From Nitrospiraceae bacterium (GTDB lineage: Bacteria; Nitrospirota; Nitrospiria; Nitrospirales; UBA2166): a stretch of 64,000 nt of DNA. Every line of letters starts with the position of its first letter. The first letter of the stretch is position 1. The notes beneath the pieces are model-generated. The model was not told the DNA's origin. It saw only the letters and a program-made list of their open reading frames with translations, and made no database searches. The position numbers and the translations under genes were made by a program. This document shows positions 54,626 through 63,237 of the stretch, piece after piece. The stretch spans positions 14,124 through 78,123 of the forward strand of contig PBSN01000013.1 of the NCBI GenBank assembly GCA_002726235.1, read 5' to 3'.

Positions 54626-54662
54626 ATCGGCTGGTCGTTGCACATATTACAACTCCCTTCCC
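54626..54662. repeat. Direct repeat flanking the HEWTH gene, left copy
   Basis: TCGGCTGGTCGTTGCACATA then TTACAACTCCCTTCCC aligns with 56543-56580 at about 30 of 37 positions, in the same orientation. The two copies bracket the minus-strand gene 54733-56436. Confidence 0.6.
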
Positions 54663-54732
54663 ATCCTTCTCCTTACTCTTTCTTCCGATGATGAGATGGG
54701 GAGAATCGTAAGTCCGTGAAGCGGTGGTGCGT

Positions 54733-56436
54733 CTAAAGAGATTCAACCCCCTGACACAAGGTGCCAAAGTCAAACTTTGACTCATCGATTTGATAACAGT
54801 CGCAGATCTGAGTCACTTTGGTAATGAGGCGCTCGAAAGAGGCTTCGCTGATGATCCCGGGCTGGATAAAACGCTCGGTGAACCAAGTGCTCTTGAGAAA
54901 CCAGCTCATCGGATCTTCAATACGACTCAGACGCAAGTATTGAAACTCGTACGCTTGACGGCCCAGCTGCACGTAAGCCCCTCCTGAGGTGTCATCCTCC
55001 CAATGGGAGTACACGTTGTTTCGCACATAGGTGTCCATCTCATCGAGGCTCAGGAATCGCTGTGCCAGAAGGTTGCAGAGGAAATCCTCACTACGATGCA
55101 ACATGCGTTTGAGTACGGCCTGACCCAAGCGATCGGATTCTTCCTTCAACCCAGTCAGCTCCCGAGCGGTCTGATTCCGGACGGCTGTGGGTGCGACGGC
55201 ATAAATCTCATCAAAGAGCTCGGCCAGCTCTTCGGTCAACGTCTTCCACTCGCTCCTTGTTGCTGGTGGGATAAGGATCCATCCTGACTCGGCCGCAAGA
55301 TGCGTCCACTCGTGAACGGTGCGGGCAGCCAGCATGAAGCGTTCGTACGGTGGTGACGGCTCCCAGAGGCGATTTTCATACTCTCCTGGCCCGATATTGT
55401 AGGCCACCAGCTTCCGTTGCCCATGTACGTAGCTCAGTCCCACTTCGGAGAGATCGGGTGCTGGATCGGCGAGTTCTTGGGGCAATCGAAGCGATTCCAA
55501 AAATCGTCGGGAGTGAAATGCTACGACGTTCAAGTCCTTCAAAATACGCTCCTCTCCCTGCTCAGTCAGTTCAGCCAAGGATGCGTGAAGCTCTGCCGTC
55601 TTTTCTGGTGCATCAGGAGCCCACAGGATCCGCCCTTTGGCTCCTGTGACCAGCAATGGAGGCTGCATCTCCGATAACCACGTACTAATTTTCGTTTCCC
55701 GGATAGAAACGCACGTGTAGGTTCCACGATGCTGCTGGATCACGTCACTTGCACAATTCAGCCACGACTGCAGAAGGCGATCCAGCTTATTGGAGAGATT
55801 GCCAGGAAGGATCAACCCAGTCTCCCGCATCATACGGGCGCGAGGCAATGCCAGCGTGGGCCTCTTGATCTGCTCATGATAGAGTTTCTGCACCCATGAC
55901 ATGGCCTCTGCCAATGCTCGGAATCCCCGAGCATCAGGCCGAGGGGTCTTCCGACAGCCGGTGACAAAATCACGCAGCTGTGTGGGGCTGCGTGTGAGAA
56001 AGTAGCTGAGGTTGGCCGCTAATGATGCAGGGCCAATTTCCTGTAATAGGGCCATCCGCTCCACATGAAAAAATTGGTAAGTGGCAAACTCCAAGGTAGA
56101 GAAAGCCGGATCAAAGTCGGAAGAATACACGACCCAGGAATTCTTGTTGAAGGGCAAGTAATATGGGCGGATGCGATTGGGCTGCGTCACAATACAGATA
56201 TGTTGTACCCGAGGTGGAAACCAAAAACGAGGAGCTTTGTGATGAAGATCTAACGCCCGTTTCCAGTACGTAGTAAAGGCTTGGTTGAACAGCGCGGCAG
56301 ATGCACGGGTGAAGACATCTCGTTCCAGTACCTTATCCTCGAAGGAACGGCTCAAACCAACCGATGACAAGTGTTCTATCGGAATGACAAATATGCCGTC
56401 ATGCGCGAAGTAGTAGTTGAACAGGTCGGAGTTCAA
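54733..56436 (-). CDS. Hypothetical protein with HEWTH (HEXXH) motif
   Basis: A 567-residue soluble protein without signal or membrane segments and no recognised family. Residues 375-379 are HEWTH within TVHEWTHLAAESG, matching the zinc-binding HEXXH of zincin metalloproteases. Acidic residues further on (for example the EELAELFDEIY segment) could supply a third ligand. N-terminal 200 residues are alpha/beta with many aromatics. It lies alone between direct repeats, with opposite-strand neighbours, so it may have been acquired. Peptidase activity is inference from one motif. Confidence 0.7.
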   Translation of the reverse strand: MNSDLFNYYFAHDGIFVIPIEHLSSVGLSRSFEDKVLERDVFTRASAALFNQAFTTYWKRALDLHHKAPRFWFPPRVQHICIVTQPNRIRPYYLPFNKNSWVVYSSDFDPAFSTLEFATYQFFHVERMALLQEIGPASLAANLSYFLTRSPTQLRDFVTGCRKTPRPDARGFRALAEAMSWVQKLYHEQIKRPTLALPRARMMRETGLILPGNLSNKLDRLLQSWLNCASDVIQQHRGTYTCVSIRETKISTWLSEMQPPLLVTGAKGRILWAPDAPEKTAELHASLAELTEQGEERILKDLNVVAFHSRRFLESLRLPQELADPAPDLSEVGLSYVHGQRKLVAYNIGPGEYENRLWEPSPPYERFMLAARTVHEWTHLAAESGWILIPPATRSEWKTLTEELAELFDEIYAVAPTAVRNQTARELTGLKEESDRLGQAVLKRMLHRSEDFLCNLLAQRFLSLDEMDTYVRNNVYSHWEDDTSGGAYVQLGRQAYEFQYLRLSRIEDPMSWFLKSTWFTERFIQPGIISEASFERLITKVTQICDCYQIDESKFDFGTLCQGVESL

Positions 56437-57146
56437 AAGCCTCTCCCGGAGAAGTTGAGTGGCAATAGGCCGTGATTGTCATGAAAGTGAAGAACAAAGT
56501 CAACGACGGTGATGAAAAACGACACGTCAATTTTTCTTGAGGATTCGGTTGGTCGTTGCATGTATTGCAACCCCCTCCCCGCGCATCTCCGCCCTCTCGT
56601 CATGTCGCTGTCCTGGAAGATTGATGAGGAATTTTTACCCTTTCCTTCATGATCTCCGCCTTGGCGAGTGTTATAGTTAAAGCACACGCACTCTCGCATG
56701 AATGCGGCGAAAGGAAATGATGAAAAGAACTCTGTTGTGGCTGGAGTGGGTATGGGGGGTTCCACTCTGTGCATAGCCGCTGGCGTCTCGGCCTATGAGG
56801 ACGACGGTTCTGAACGGCAGTTTATCGCGGAATGTTCCTCCGTTTTGGAGCCCTAGCGCATGGGAGGGGTTTCCCTCGGCATGGCGAGACGAGGCTTCAC
56901 CGTTGTTCACGGTTTGGGTGTGATCACCCTGCTGGATACGAAACGGACGAAGCGTGAATTTGATGCGCAGAGTTTTCTGGCGTATTTTGGGGAGAGTTCC
57001 CAAAGTTCTAGGTCATCGTATCCTCGCGAAGCGGGGTGGCGTCGGCAGGCTTATGCCCAGTCGAGGTTTACAGCGCTTTTTCACGTTTCTGCAGGCTCAT
57101 TTGTCATTGGCTAGATAATGCGCTAGTTCTCAACCCTCGCGGGCCA
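56437..57146. other. Gene-free stretch with a direct repeat
   Basis: About 710 bp upstream of both the HEWTH gene (minus) and the permease (plus). It holds the right-hand direct repeat (56543-56580) and several unconvincing reading frames without binding sites or recognisable content. Promoters for both flanking genes are expected here but none is strong by eye. Confidence 0.4.
56543..56580. repeat. Direct repeat flanking the HEWTH gene, right copy
   Basis: TTCGGTTGGTCGTTGCATGT then ATTGCAACCCCCTCCCC matches the left copy at 54626-54662 with about seven differences, same orientation. It could be a target-site-like or REP-like element. Confidence 0.6.
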
Positions 57147-58043
57147 ATGGATAAGCAAACCCTCGCCTATGTGTATGCTGTCGCTGCCGTCTTGTTATGG
57201 TCGACGGTAGCTTCGGCATTTAAACTCACCTTGCAGGTCATGCGTCCCATTGAAATGGTGCTGTACGCATCCTTCGTCTCGGTGGCGGTTTTGTTTGCCA
57301 TGCTTGTTGGGCAAAAGCGGCTGAGCCAGTTGCGAGGCTGGTCCTCTTCCGATGTCTTGCGCTCTGCCCTTTTCGGGTTTCTCAATCCCTTCCTGTACTA
57401 TTTCATTTTGTTTAAAGCCTACGCGTTGCTCCCCGCACAAGAAGCACAGGCGCTGAACTTTATCTGGCCCATTGTTCTGGTTCTCTGTTCCATGGTCTTT
57501 CTCAAGCAGCAGATCGCATTGAAATGCGTCATGGCCATGATGATCAGTTTTATCGGAGTGCTGGTCATTGCCACACGTGGGAATATGCTCGCCCTCGAAT
57601 TTACCCATACTACGGGAGTGCTTTTGGCACTCGGCAGTGCATTGATTTGGGCGGTGTATTGGATTGGAAATCTCAATGATTCGTGCGACCCAGTTGCACG
57701 GTTGTTCATGAATTTTGTGTTCGGCTGTGTATTTGTGACGGGGTATGTGGTGCTGTTTGACCGTATTCAAATGCCAAGCCCGCAAGGACTTTTGGGATGT
57801 CTCTATGTTGGCCTGTTCGAAATGGGGGTGACATTTCTCTTGTGGCTCAAAGCACTTCAACTCTCTCAGACTACGGATACCGTCAGTGGTCTTATCTATA
57901 TCTCGCCATTTTTGTCATTGGTGTTCATTCATTTCACAGTGGGAGAATCGATCTTTCCGTCTACCGTCGTCGGACTCGCTCTGATTGTCGCCGGGATCAT
58001 GGCGCAGCATGGCCAGAGATTTACCCGTTCCTCCCTGTCATGA
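57147..58043 (+). CDS. DMT superfamily permease (EamA family)
   Basis: A 298-residue inner-membrane protein with about ten helices in two EamA repeats (VYAVAAVLLWSTVASAFKLT at the N-terminus; LLALGSALIWAVYWIGNLN in the second half). These transporters usually export amino acids, metabolites or nucleotide-derived compounds; the substrate cannot be inferred. I start at ATG 57147; earlier in-frame codons lie in the intergenic stretch. It converges with the paired-Cys repeat gene 28 bp downstream. Confidence 0.85.
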   Translation: MDKQTLAYVYAVAAVLLWSTVASAFKLTLQVMRPIEMVLYASFVSVAVLFAMLVGQKRLSQLRGWSSSDVLRSALFGFLNPFLYYFILFKAYALLPAQEAQALNFIWPIVLVLCSMVFLKQQIALKCVMAMMISFIGVLVIATRGNMLALEFTHTTGVLLALGSALIWAVYWIGNLNDSCDPVARLFMNFVFGCVFVTGYVVLFDRIQMPSPQGLLGCLYVGLFEMGVTFLLWLKALQLSQTTDTVSGLIYISPFLSLVFIHFTVGESIFPSTVVGLALIVAGIMAQHGQRFTRSSLS

Positions 58044-58070
58044 GGGAATGGTCCTGCACACGCCCAATGG

Positions 58071-59324
58071 TTAGGGTGATGAACGACCGTGGGCAGCCGC
58101 ACGACAAAGTGGGACGTGACGCTCTTCAGCCACACGGCGACATGTGGCTGCCTGTTTTTCTGGATCGGCAATGACCGCAGAGAGCGCTTCGCCAAGCTGG
58201 GCATAACACGCACGCTTGTCCCGCTGTGCAGCCATTGCACAGAGGCGTGCAGCTCGGTCAACTGACTTGTCAAGGTTGACTAAGTCCAAGACTGCACCCA
58301 TCAGGCAAATACCGGGTACCGATACTGGCCATCCATCTGGCGGACGTAATGGAGCACCGATCGCACACTGTGCGATGGCCGCCTCAAGGTCATGGTCGGT
58401 GTGCCAATTGATGCTGCGCCCCATGCTTCGAAAGCAATGGAAACGGTATGTGTCTGGCACGCGTTCGCATTCCGCAAACGCCTGCTGAAAATCAAACCCA
58501 TTCTGTTTTACGAACCAATCGGTGATCCCAAAATAGCATGCTGCCTTATAGCGCTCGTGTACGGCCGTGCATGGGTAGTGGAGGTCGGCTTTCTGTAAAT
58601 ATTTCGATGGGTGGTGGTCATGGGCAACAATATTTTCCATAAACACGCCACCGTAACAGGACGCTTGGGACGATTCGGTTGGAAGGAGGTCGCAGTGTTC
58701 AAGTGAGGCGAATAACTCATGCTGGAGATGGATCATGAATCCGTGTCCCAGTCCATGCAAACATTGGAAACTTGTATAGCGATCCTCATCTTCACGCGTT
58801 CCCTGCTGGCAGAGTGTGGGGATTGCCGCTTCGAGGTCCGAGGTTTCGGTCAGCAATTGCTCCATGGTCCCGTGATAACACCCGGAGGAACATTGGGCAT
58901 TGCAGTGGGCAAAGGCTTGGCTAAGATCATGGGTGAGCGCATAGGTCGTGCGCCCGATCACGTGGGTGATGGCATGGCAATGGTGCAGAACGTCTGGATC
59001 CTGTGTGGTGGCGATGTTGAGAGCGCGTAAGGTTGCCGGCGTTCCATGTTCATGGACGGCCTTCTGAAACACCTCCTTGAAGCAGTCAACGCGGGCCTCA
59101 ATTGGCAATGATTTCGTGCAGGGGGCGATGCTCGCGATCTTCAGGGGCGCCAGAATTTTTTCAGTGGATTTGTCATCACTTGGGGTGGGAGTAATGGCGA
59201 GGGTTCCCCAGAAGGAACTATACAGCACCCAGAGAGTTGCCCCCCCTACCGCAATTCCGAGAACCCAGCGTCCTGCCTTGCCCATGTCTCTTGACGGCTC
59301 GTATTGTATGGGTTCATCTTGCAC
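58071..59324 (-). CDS. Membrane-anchored protein with paired-cysteine helical repeats
   Basis: A 417-residue protein with one N-terminal membrane helix (about residues 17-35), so the rest faces the periplasm. The body is about eight irregular repeats, each with an early Cys and a second Cys in a CYxG-like or CxxxG setting: HCNAQCSSGCYHG, FQCLHGLGHG, HCDLLP...CYGG, CTAVHERYKAACYFG, ECERVPDTYRFHCF, QCAIGAP...ICLMG, LCAMAAQRDKRACYAQLG, TCRRVAEERHVPLC. This suggests a disulfide-stitched solenoid. CHAITHVIG near the start is a further His/Cys cluster. No family is recognised with confidence. Confidence 0.75.
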   Translation of the reverse strand: MQDEPIQYEPSRDMGKAGRWVLGIAVGGATLWVLYSSFWGTLAITPTPSDDKSTEKILAPLKIASIAPCTKSLPIEARVDCFKEVFQKAVHEHGTPATLRALNIATTQDPDVLHHCHAITHVIGRTTYALTHDLSQAFAHCNAQCSSGCYHGTMEQLLTETSDLEAAIPTLCQQGTREDEDRYTSFQCLHGLGHGFMIHLQHELFASLEHCDLLPTESSQASCYGGVFMENIVAHDHHPSKYLQKADLHYPCTAVHERYKAACYFGITDWFVKQNGFDFQQAFAECERVPDTYRFHCFRSMGRSINWHTDHDLEAAIAQCAIGAPLRPPDGWPVSVPGICLMGAVLDLVNLDKSVDRAARLCAMAAQRDKRACYAQLGEALSAVIADPEKQAATCRRVAEERHVPLCRAAAHGRSSP

Positions 59325-59383
59325 CGAGGGGCGGCATCAGGGGCGCCTGCGCTGTCAGCCCTCGATGGGACGGGAGTCGTTTT

Positions 59384-59821
59384 TCAGTCTCCTGCTAGCT
59401 TGGTGGCGGGGTTGATGATCGAGAATTCGGCTGGAGCAATCTTCCCATCCACGATTCGAAAGGCCTTGATGTCTGGCTGATCTTTCACTTCAAGCGAGAT
59501 GATGATGTAGTGCGCTTCGGGATAGAAGGCTAGGCGAATGTCGGTGGCCGACGGATAGGCCTGCGTGTGCGTGTGGGAATGATAGATCACCAGCAGATCG
59601 AGTGTGTTCGAGCGCATGTTTTTGTGGGCCCACAGCAATTCCTTGGGATCCATAAAGTACGAGACGATGGAGGCATCTCCATTTTTGATTGGATAAATAT
59701 GGGTGACGGTGGCATCCTCTTCGGAGGTGGTCCCGGCCATGATGCCGCAGCACTCAACGGGGTCGATGCTCCGCGCGTGCGCCGTCATTTCATCGATGAC
59801 TGATTGGGGGATGTGCAGCAT
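59384..59821 (-). CDS. JAMM/Mov34 metallopeptidase
   Basis: A 145-residue zinc peptidase of the bacterial JAB1/MPN (Mec-like) family. The metal and catalytic residues are E in DPVECCG and HSHTHTQAYPSATD (H-X-H, then S and D). In Mycobacterium Mec removes the C-terminal residue or cysteine adduct of the sulfur carrier CysO; in Wolinella HcyD trims HcyS. The gene is in the same run as a sulfur carrier that ends Gly-Gly-Asn, so removal of the final Asn is the likely job here. Confidence 0.9.
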   Translation of the reverse strand: MLHIPQSVIDEMTAHARSIDPVECCGIMAGTTSEEDATVTHIYPIKNGDASIVSYFMDPKELLWAHKNMRSNTLDLLVIYHSHTHTQAYPSATDIRLAFYPEAHYIIISLEVKDQPDIKAFRIVDGKIAPAEFSIINPATKLAGD

Positions 59822-59844
59822 GAGGGGACGTGGTCAGCAGCTCT

Positions 59845-60651
59845 TTACTGAGCAACCGTGCAGCTAAATGAGTAGTCCAGAAATTGTGTAATGGTGGGGT
59901 TAGGGCTACACAGTGCGCATTTCGGGTCTTTGGGAATTTTCACTTCACGAAATGTCATGCTGAGGGCGTCGTAGAGCATGAGGCGGCCGGCGAGGGATGT
60001 CCCGATGCCTAAGATTTCCTTAATCACTTCCGCGGCCTGAAGTGAGCCCATAGTGCCAGCAAGTGCCCCCAAGACTCCCGCCTCCTGGCAATTCGGAACC
60101 AGCCCTTCGGGCGGGGGTTCCGGATACAGGCAGCGGTAGCATGGGGAGGCCTGATGAGGTTTTAAGGTTGTCAGTTGTCCTTCAAAACGGAACATGCTCG
60201 CAGACACCAGTGTTTTTTTCGCGAAGAAACTTGCGTCGTTGATGAGGTAGCGAGTCGCGAAGTTGTCCGATCCATCCACGATAATGTCATAGGACTCAAA
60301 CATCTCTTCGATATTTGAGGTATCGATCGACTGCTGGTATGGCACTACGGTAACATCGGGATTAACCGATCTGAGCCGTTCAAATGCCGATTGTACTTTT
60401 GGGTGATTGATGGTGAGCGTTGAATGCAATATTTGTCGCTGAAGGTTGGAGAGGTCAACGACATCATGGTCAATGATGCCTAGGGTTCCGACACCTGATG
60501 CGGCGAGATACAAGGCAGCGGGGGAGCCTAATCCTCCCGCTCCGATCATCATAACCTTTGCTTGCGCGATCTTTTTCTGCCCCTTCCCTCCCACTTCTGG
60601 AAGAATGAAATGGCGACTATAGCGCTCAACCTGCGTATCCGTGAATTCCAT
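59845..60651 (-). CDS. MoeB/ThiF-like E1 sulfurylating adenylyltransferase 1
   Basis: A 268-residue E1-like enzyme that adenylates the C-terminal glycine of a sulfur carrier. It has the ATP loop GAGGLGSPAALYLAA, the E1 Asp/Arg set in NLQRQILHST and a zinc site (C-X2-C in SPCYRC, with C-X2-C in PKCALC). It starts 6 bp after the NIL gene stop. A second copy lies at 62415; their sequences share most motifs but differ enough to be old paralogues. Which carrier each serves is unknown. Confidence 0.92.
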   Translation of the reverse strand: MEFTDTQVERYSRHFILPEVGGKGQKKIAQAKVMMIGAGGLGSPAALYLAASGVGTLGIIDHDVVDLSNLQRQILHSTLTINHPKVQSAFERLRSVNPDVTVVPYQQSIDTSNIEEMFESYDIIVDGSDNFATRYLINDASFFAKKTLVSASMFRFEGQLTTLKPHQASPCYRCLYPEPPPEGLVPNCQEAGVLGALAGTMGSLQAAEVIKEILGIGTSLAGRLMLYDALSMTFREVKIPKDPKCALCSPNPTITQFLDYSFSCTVAQ

Positions 60652-60657
60652 AATTGG

Positions 60658-60897
60658 TTACTCAATCACATCGAGTTCGATAGGATCGACCTGCACGCCT
60701 TTCTGTTTCAATCCTTCAACGGCCTGTTCAATGTCGGCAATGTCTCCGGTGAGTTCAAGGTTCAACCACCCGGTGGTTTCAGTGACATTGGCCCCGCGAA
60801 TATTTGTCACGACGGGGTATTCTTGTCCAATTTCGTATACGACGGGATGTGGAATCTTCTCCTCAGGGAAACGGAGATGATATTTTAGACTTGCCAT
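60658..60897 (-). CDS. NIL domain protein
   Basis: A 79-residue protein consisting of a single NIL (ACT-like) domain: NIRGANVTETTGWLNLELTG then DIEQAVEGLKQKGVQ. NIL domains are found on methionine-uptake ATPases and in some sulfur-metabolism clusters, where they may sense methionine or guide thiocarboxylate transfer. It sits between the sulfur carrier and an E1 enzyme, 6-9 bp from each, so is clearly part of the same operon. Confidence 0.85.
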   Translation of the reverse strand: MASLKYHLRFPEEKIPHPVVYEIGQEYPVVTNIRGANVTETTGWLNLELTGDIADIEQAVEGLKQKGVQVDPIELDVIE

Positions 60898-60906
60898 CTT
60901 GGTTCC

Positions 60907-61185
60907 TCAGTTTCCGCCAGCAATGGCTGGGATAATGGAGACTTCATCGCCCTCATTGAGTTTGGTCTCTTTGCCGTCAAGAAATCGAATATCCTCTTCG
61001 TTGACATAAACGTTTACAAAACGGCGTAACTCGCCTTGGTCATCGCAGAGACGTTCTTTCATTCCGGGGTAATTCGTTTCCAATTCCTCAAGTAGGCTGC
61101 CGATGTTTGAGCTCATTGCCTCAACTTCACTCTTGCCTCCTGTCACTGGCAGGAGTGGTGGTGGAATCCGAACGTTAATTGGCAT
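60907..61185 (-). CDS. ThiS/MoaD-like sulfur carrier protein ending Gly-Gly-Asn
   Basis: A 92-residue ubiquitin-fold sulfur carrier (CysO/HcyS-like). Typical elements are NVYVNEEDIRFL and DEVSIIPAIAGGN. Activated carriers end in Gly-Gly, but this one has an extra Asn after GG. Carriers with an extra residue need a JAMM peptidase, which is encoded at 59384. ATG 61185 overlaps the threonine-synthase-like gene by 11 bp. The thiocarboxylate form would supply sulfur for cysteine or homocysteine formation. Confidence 0.92.
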   Translation of the reverse strand: MPINVRIPPPLLPVTGGKSEVEAMSSNIGSLLEELETNYPGMKERLCDDQGELRRFVNVYVNEEDIRFLDGKETKLNEGDEVSIIPAIAGGN

Positions 61186-62410
61186 GCGGGACTCCTTCTT
61201 CAAAACTCTGCAACTTGGGCAGGATGCGAAGGGGGCGTCCGACGAATTCCTCGACCGCTTCCTGCGTCTTGAGGCCATTTCCGGTCACATAGGCAACCGT
61301 TACGTCCCCCTTTTTGATTAAACCGTTTTTGACCAATTTCTTGAGTACGCCAATAGTGACGCCGCCAGCAGTCTCGGCGAAGATGCCTTCGGTCTGCGCT
61401 AGGAGCTTGATGCTGTCGACGATTTCGTCATCCGACACGAAGTCCATGCTTCCGGTGCTTTCATGTGTTGCCTTGATGGCATAATAACCGTCTGCGGGGT
61501 TTCCAATGGCAAGTGATTTGGCAATGGTGTTGGGTTTCACTGGTTTAAAGAAATCGACTCCGCGTTTAAACGCGGTGGCGACCGGAGAACATCCCTCAGC
61601 TTGTGCGCCATGCAGTTTGGTGGTCACTGGATCGATTAATCCGAGCTGATGAAGTTCATTCAGGCCTTTCCATATCTTGGTCAGCAGTGATCCTGATGCG
61701 ATTGGAATTACGACTTGATCGGGCGCCTTCCAGCCAAGCTGTTCTGCGGTTTCAAATGCGAGGCTCTTCGATCCTTCAGCATAGTAGGGGCGGATGTTCA
61801 CGTTGACGAACGCCCACGGATATTTCGCGGCAATTTCGCTGCACAATCTGTTGACGTCGTCGTAGTTGCCCTCGACTTCAACGACGGTTGGGCGGTAGAT
61901 GAGATTTCCCAACACCTTGCCGGATTCGAGGTTTGCAGGAATAAAGACGAAGCATCGCATGCCGGCTTGTGCTGCTTGGGCAGCAACAGCATTGGCGAGG
62001 TTTCCTGTTGACGCACATGCAACCGTCTCAAACCCCATTTCGCGTGCTCGCGTCAGAGCCACCGCCACGACGCGGTCTTTAAAGGAAAGGGTTGGATGAT
62101 TAACGGTGTCATTTTTAATATACAGTTCGTCGAGTCCGAGATGTGCACCGAGATTTTTGGCATGAACCAGTGGGGTGTAGCCAGCGTCCAGGCCGACGGT
62201 AGCACGGCCTTCTACAGGCAGTAGATCGATAAATCTCCAGAGGCTCGGAGGGCCATTCTGAATCGTCTCGCGAGAGAGGACCTGCTTAATGGCGTCGTAG
62301 TTGTAATCCACCTCTAAGGGGCCGAAACACATCTCGCAGACGTGAATTGGATCTGCGGGATAGGCTCGTCCACACTCGCGGCACTTCAGTCCTTTAATTT
62401 TTCCCGTCAT
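61175..62410 (-). CDS. Threonine-synthase-like PLP enzyme with N-terminal zinc ribbon
   Basis: A 411-residue enzyme of the threonine synthase family. An N-terminal zinc ribbon (CRECGRAYPADPIHVCEMC) precedes the PLP domain with LSFKDRVVAVALTRA (PLP Lys) and CASTGNLANAVAAQA. The genuine thrC at 28754 lacks the ribbon and sits with hom and lysC. This one sits inside the sulfur-carrier cluster, overlapping the carrier gene, so it may act on phosphohomoserine in sulfur transfer rather than make threonine. Threonine synthase activity also remains possible. Confidence 0.88.
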   Translation of the reverse strand: MTGKIKGLKCRECGRAYPADPIHVCEMCFGPLEVDYNYDAIKQVLSRETIQNGPPSLWRFIDLLPVEGRATVGLDAGYTPLVHAKNLGAHLGLDELYIKNDTVNHPTLSFKDRVVAVALTRAREMGFETVACASTGNLANAVAAQAAQAGMRCFVFIPANLESGKVLGNLIYRPTVVEVEGNYDDVNRLCSEIAAKYPWAFVNVNIRPYYAEGSKSLAFETAEQLGWKAPDQVVIPIASGSLLTKIWKGLNELHQLGLIDPVTTKLHGAQAEGCSPVATAFKRGVDFFKPVKPNTIAKSLAIGNPADGYYAIKATHESTGSMDFVSDDEIVDSIKLLAQTEGIFAETAGGVTIGVLKKLVKNGLIKKGDVTVAYVTGNGLKTQEAVEEFVGRPLRILPKLQSFEEGVPHAN

Positions 62411-62414
62411 CGTC

Positions 62415-63221
62415 TCAGGTGTTAAGCGCGCAGGCAGGTTGTTCTGATTCGGTTAGTTCGGAGATCTCCTGATGTTCCCCGCACAGCGGACACTCAGGGC
62501 GTTTTGCTACCTTGACCTGACGAAAACGGCTTGTCTTTGCATCGTAGTCAAGGAGTCGATTGGTGATCGGCGTTCCAATGCCAATGACCAGCTTGAGCAC
62601 TTCTGTGGCTTGGATGGTCCCGATTACACCGGCAAGCACGCCAATCACGCCGGCTTCTTGGCAACTGGGCACAACTCCAGCCGGAGGAGGTGCTTTGAAT
62701 ATGCAGCGATAACATGCGGTTTGCCGTGGAAGAATCGTGAAGACCCGTCCCTCAAATCGAAGAATGGCTCCGTGGACGAGGGGCCGATTTGTAAAGTAAC
62801 AGGCATCATTAATAAGAAATTTCGTCGGAAAATTATCGGCTCCATCAACGATAATATCGTAATCTTTGATGATGTCGATGGCGTTGTTTGCGTCCAGACG
62901 TTTCTCAAGCGGGACGACGGTGACATCCGGATTGAGCGCCTTGACTTTGTTCTGCGCGGAGCGGACTTTGGATGTCCCAAGGTCTTCGGTGTGATGAATG
63001 ACTTGCCGTTGCAAATTGGTCAGATCGACGACATCGTTGTCAATGATTCCAATCGTGCCGATGCCGGCTGCGGCGAGGTAGAGAATGGCTGGCGAACCAA
63101 GCCCGCCCGCTCCGACAACTAGTACGCGCGCCTGTGCAAGTTTCTTCTGCCCTTTGCCGCCGACTTCGGGAAGCAAAATGTGTCGGCTATAGCGTGTAAT
63201 CTGTTCGTCGGTAAAGTTCAT
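62415..63221 (-). CDS. MoeB/ThiF-like E1 sulfurylating adenylyltransferase 2
   Basis: A 268-residue E1-like adenylyltransferase, similar to the enzyme at 59845. The ATP loop GAGGLGSPAILYLAA, NLQRQVIHHT and zinc ligands (TACYRC and PECPLC) are all there. It starts 16 bp after the cysteine synthase stop and ends 4 bp before the threonine-synthase-like gene. Two E1 enzymes and only one carrier in this window suggest that a second carrier is encoded elsewhere, or that the two enzymes act at different steps. Confidence 0.92.
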   Translation of the reverse strand: MNFTDEQITRYSRHILLPEVGGKGQKKLAQARVLVVGAGGLGSPAILYLAAAGIGTIGIIDNDVVDLTNLQRQVIHHTEDLGTSKVRSAQNKVKALNPDVTVVPLEKRLDANNAIDIIKDYDIIVDGADNFPTKFLINDACYFTNRPLVHGAILRFEGRVFTILPRQTACYRCIFKAPPPAGVVPSCQEAGVIGVLAGVIGTIQATEVLKLVIGIGTPITNRLLDYDAKTSRFRQVKVAKRPECPLCGEHQEISELTESEQPACALNT

Positions 63222-63237
63222 CTTGGTTCGTGCATCG

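Noticed and set aside
56699-56857. 52-codon plus-strand frame before the permease
   Set aside because: No binding site, and no recognisable content.
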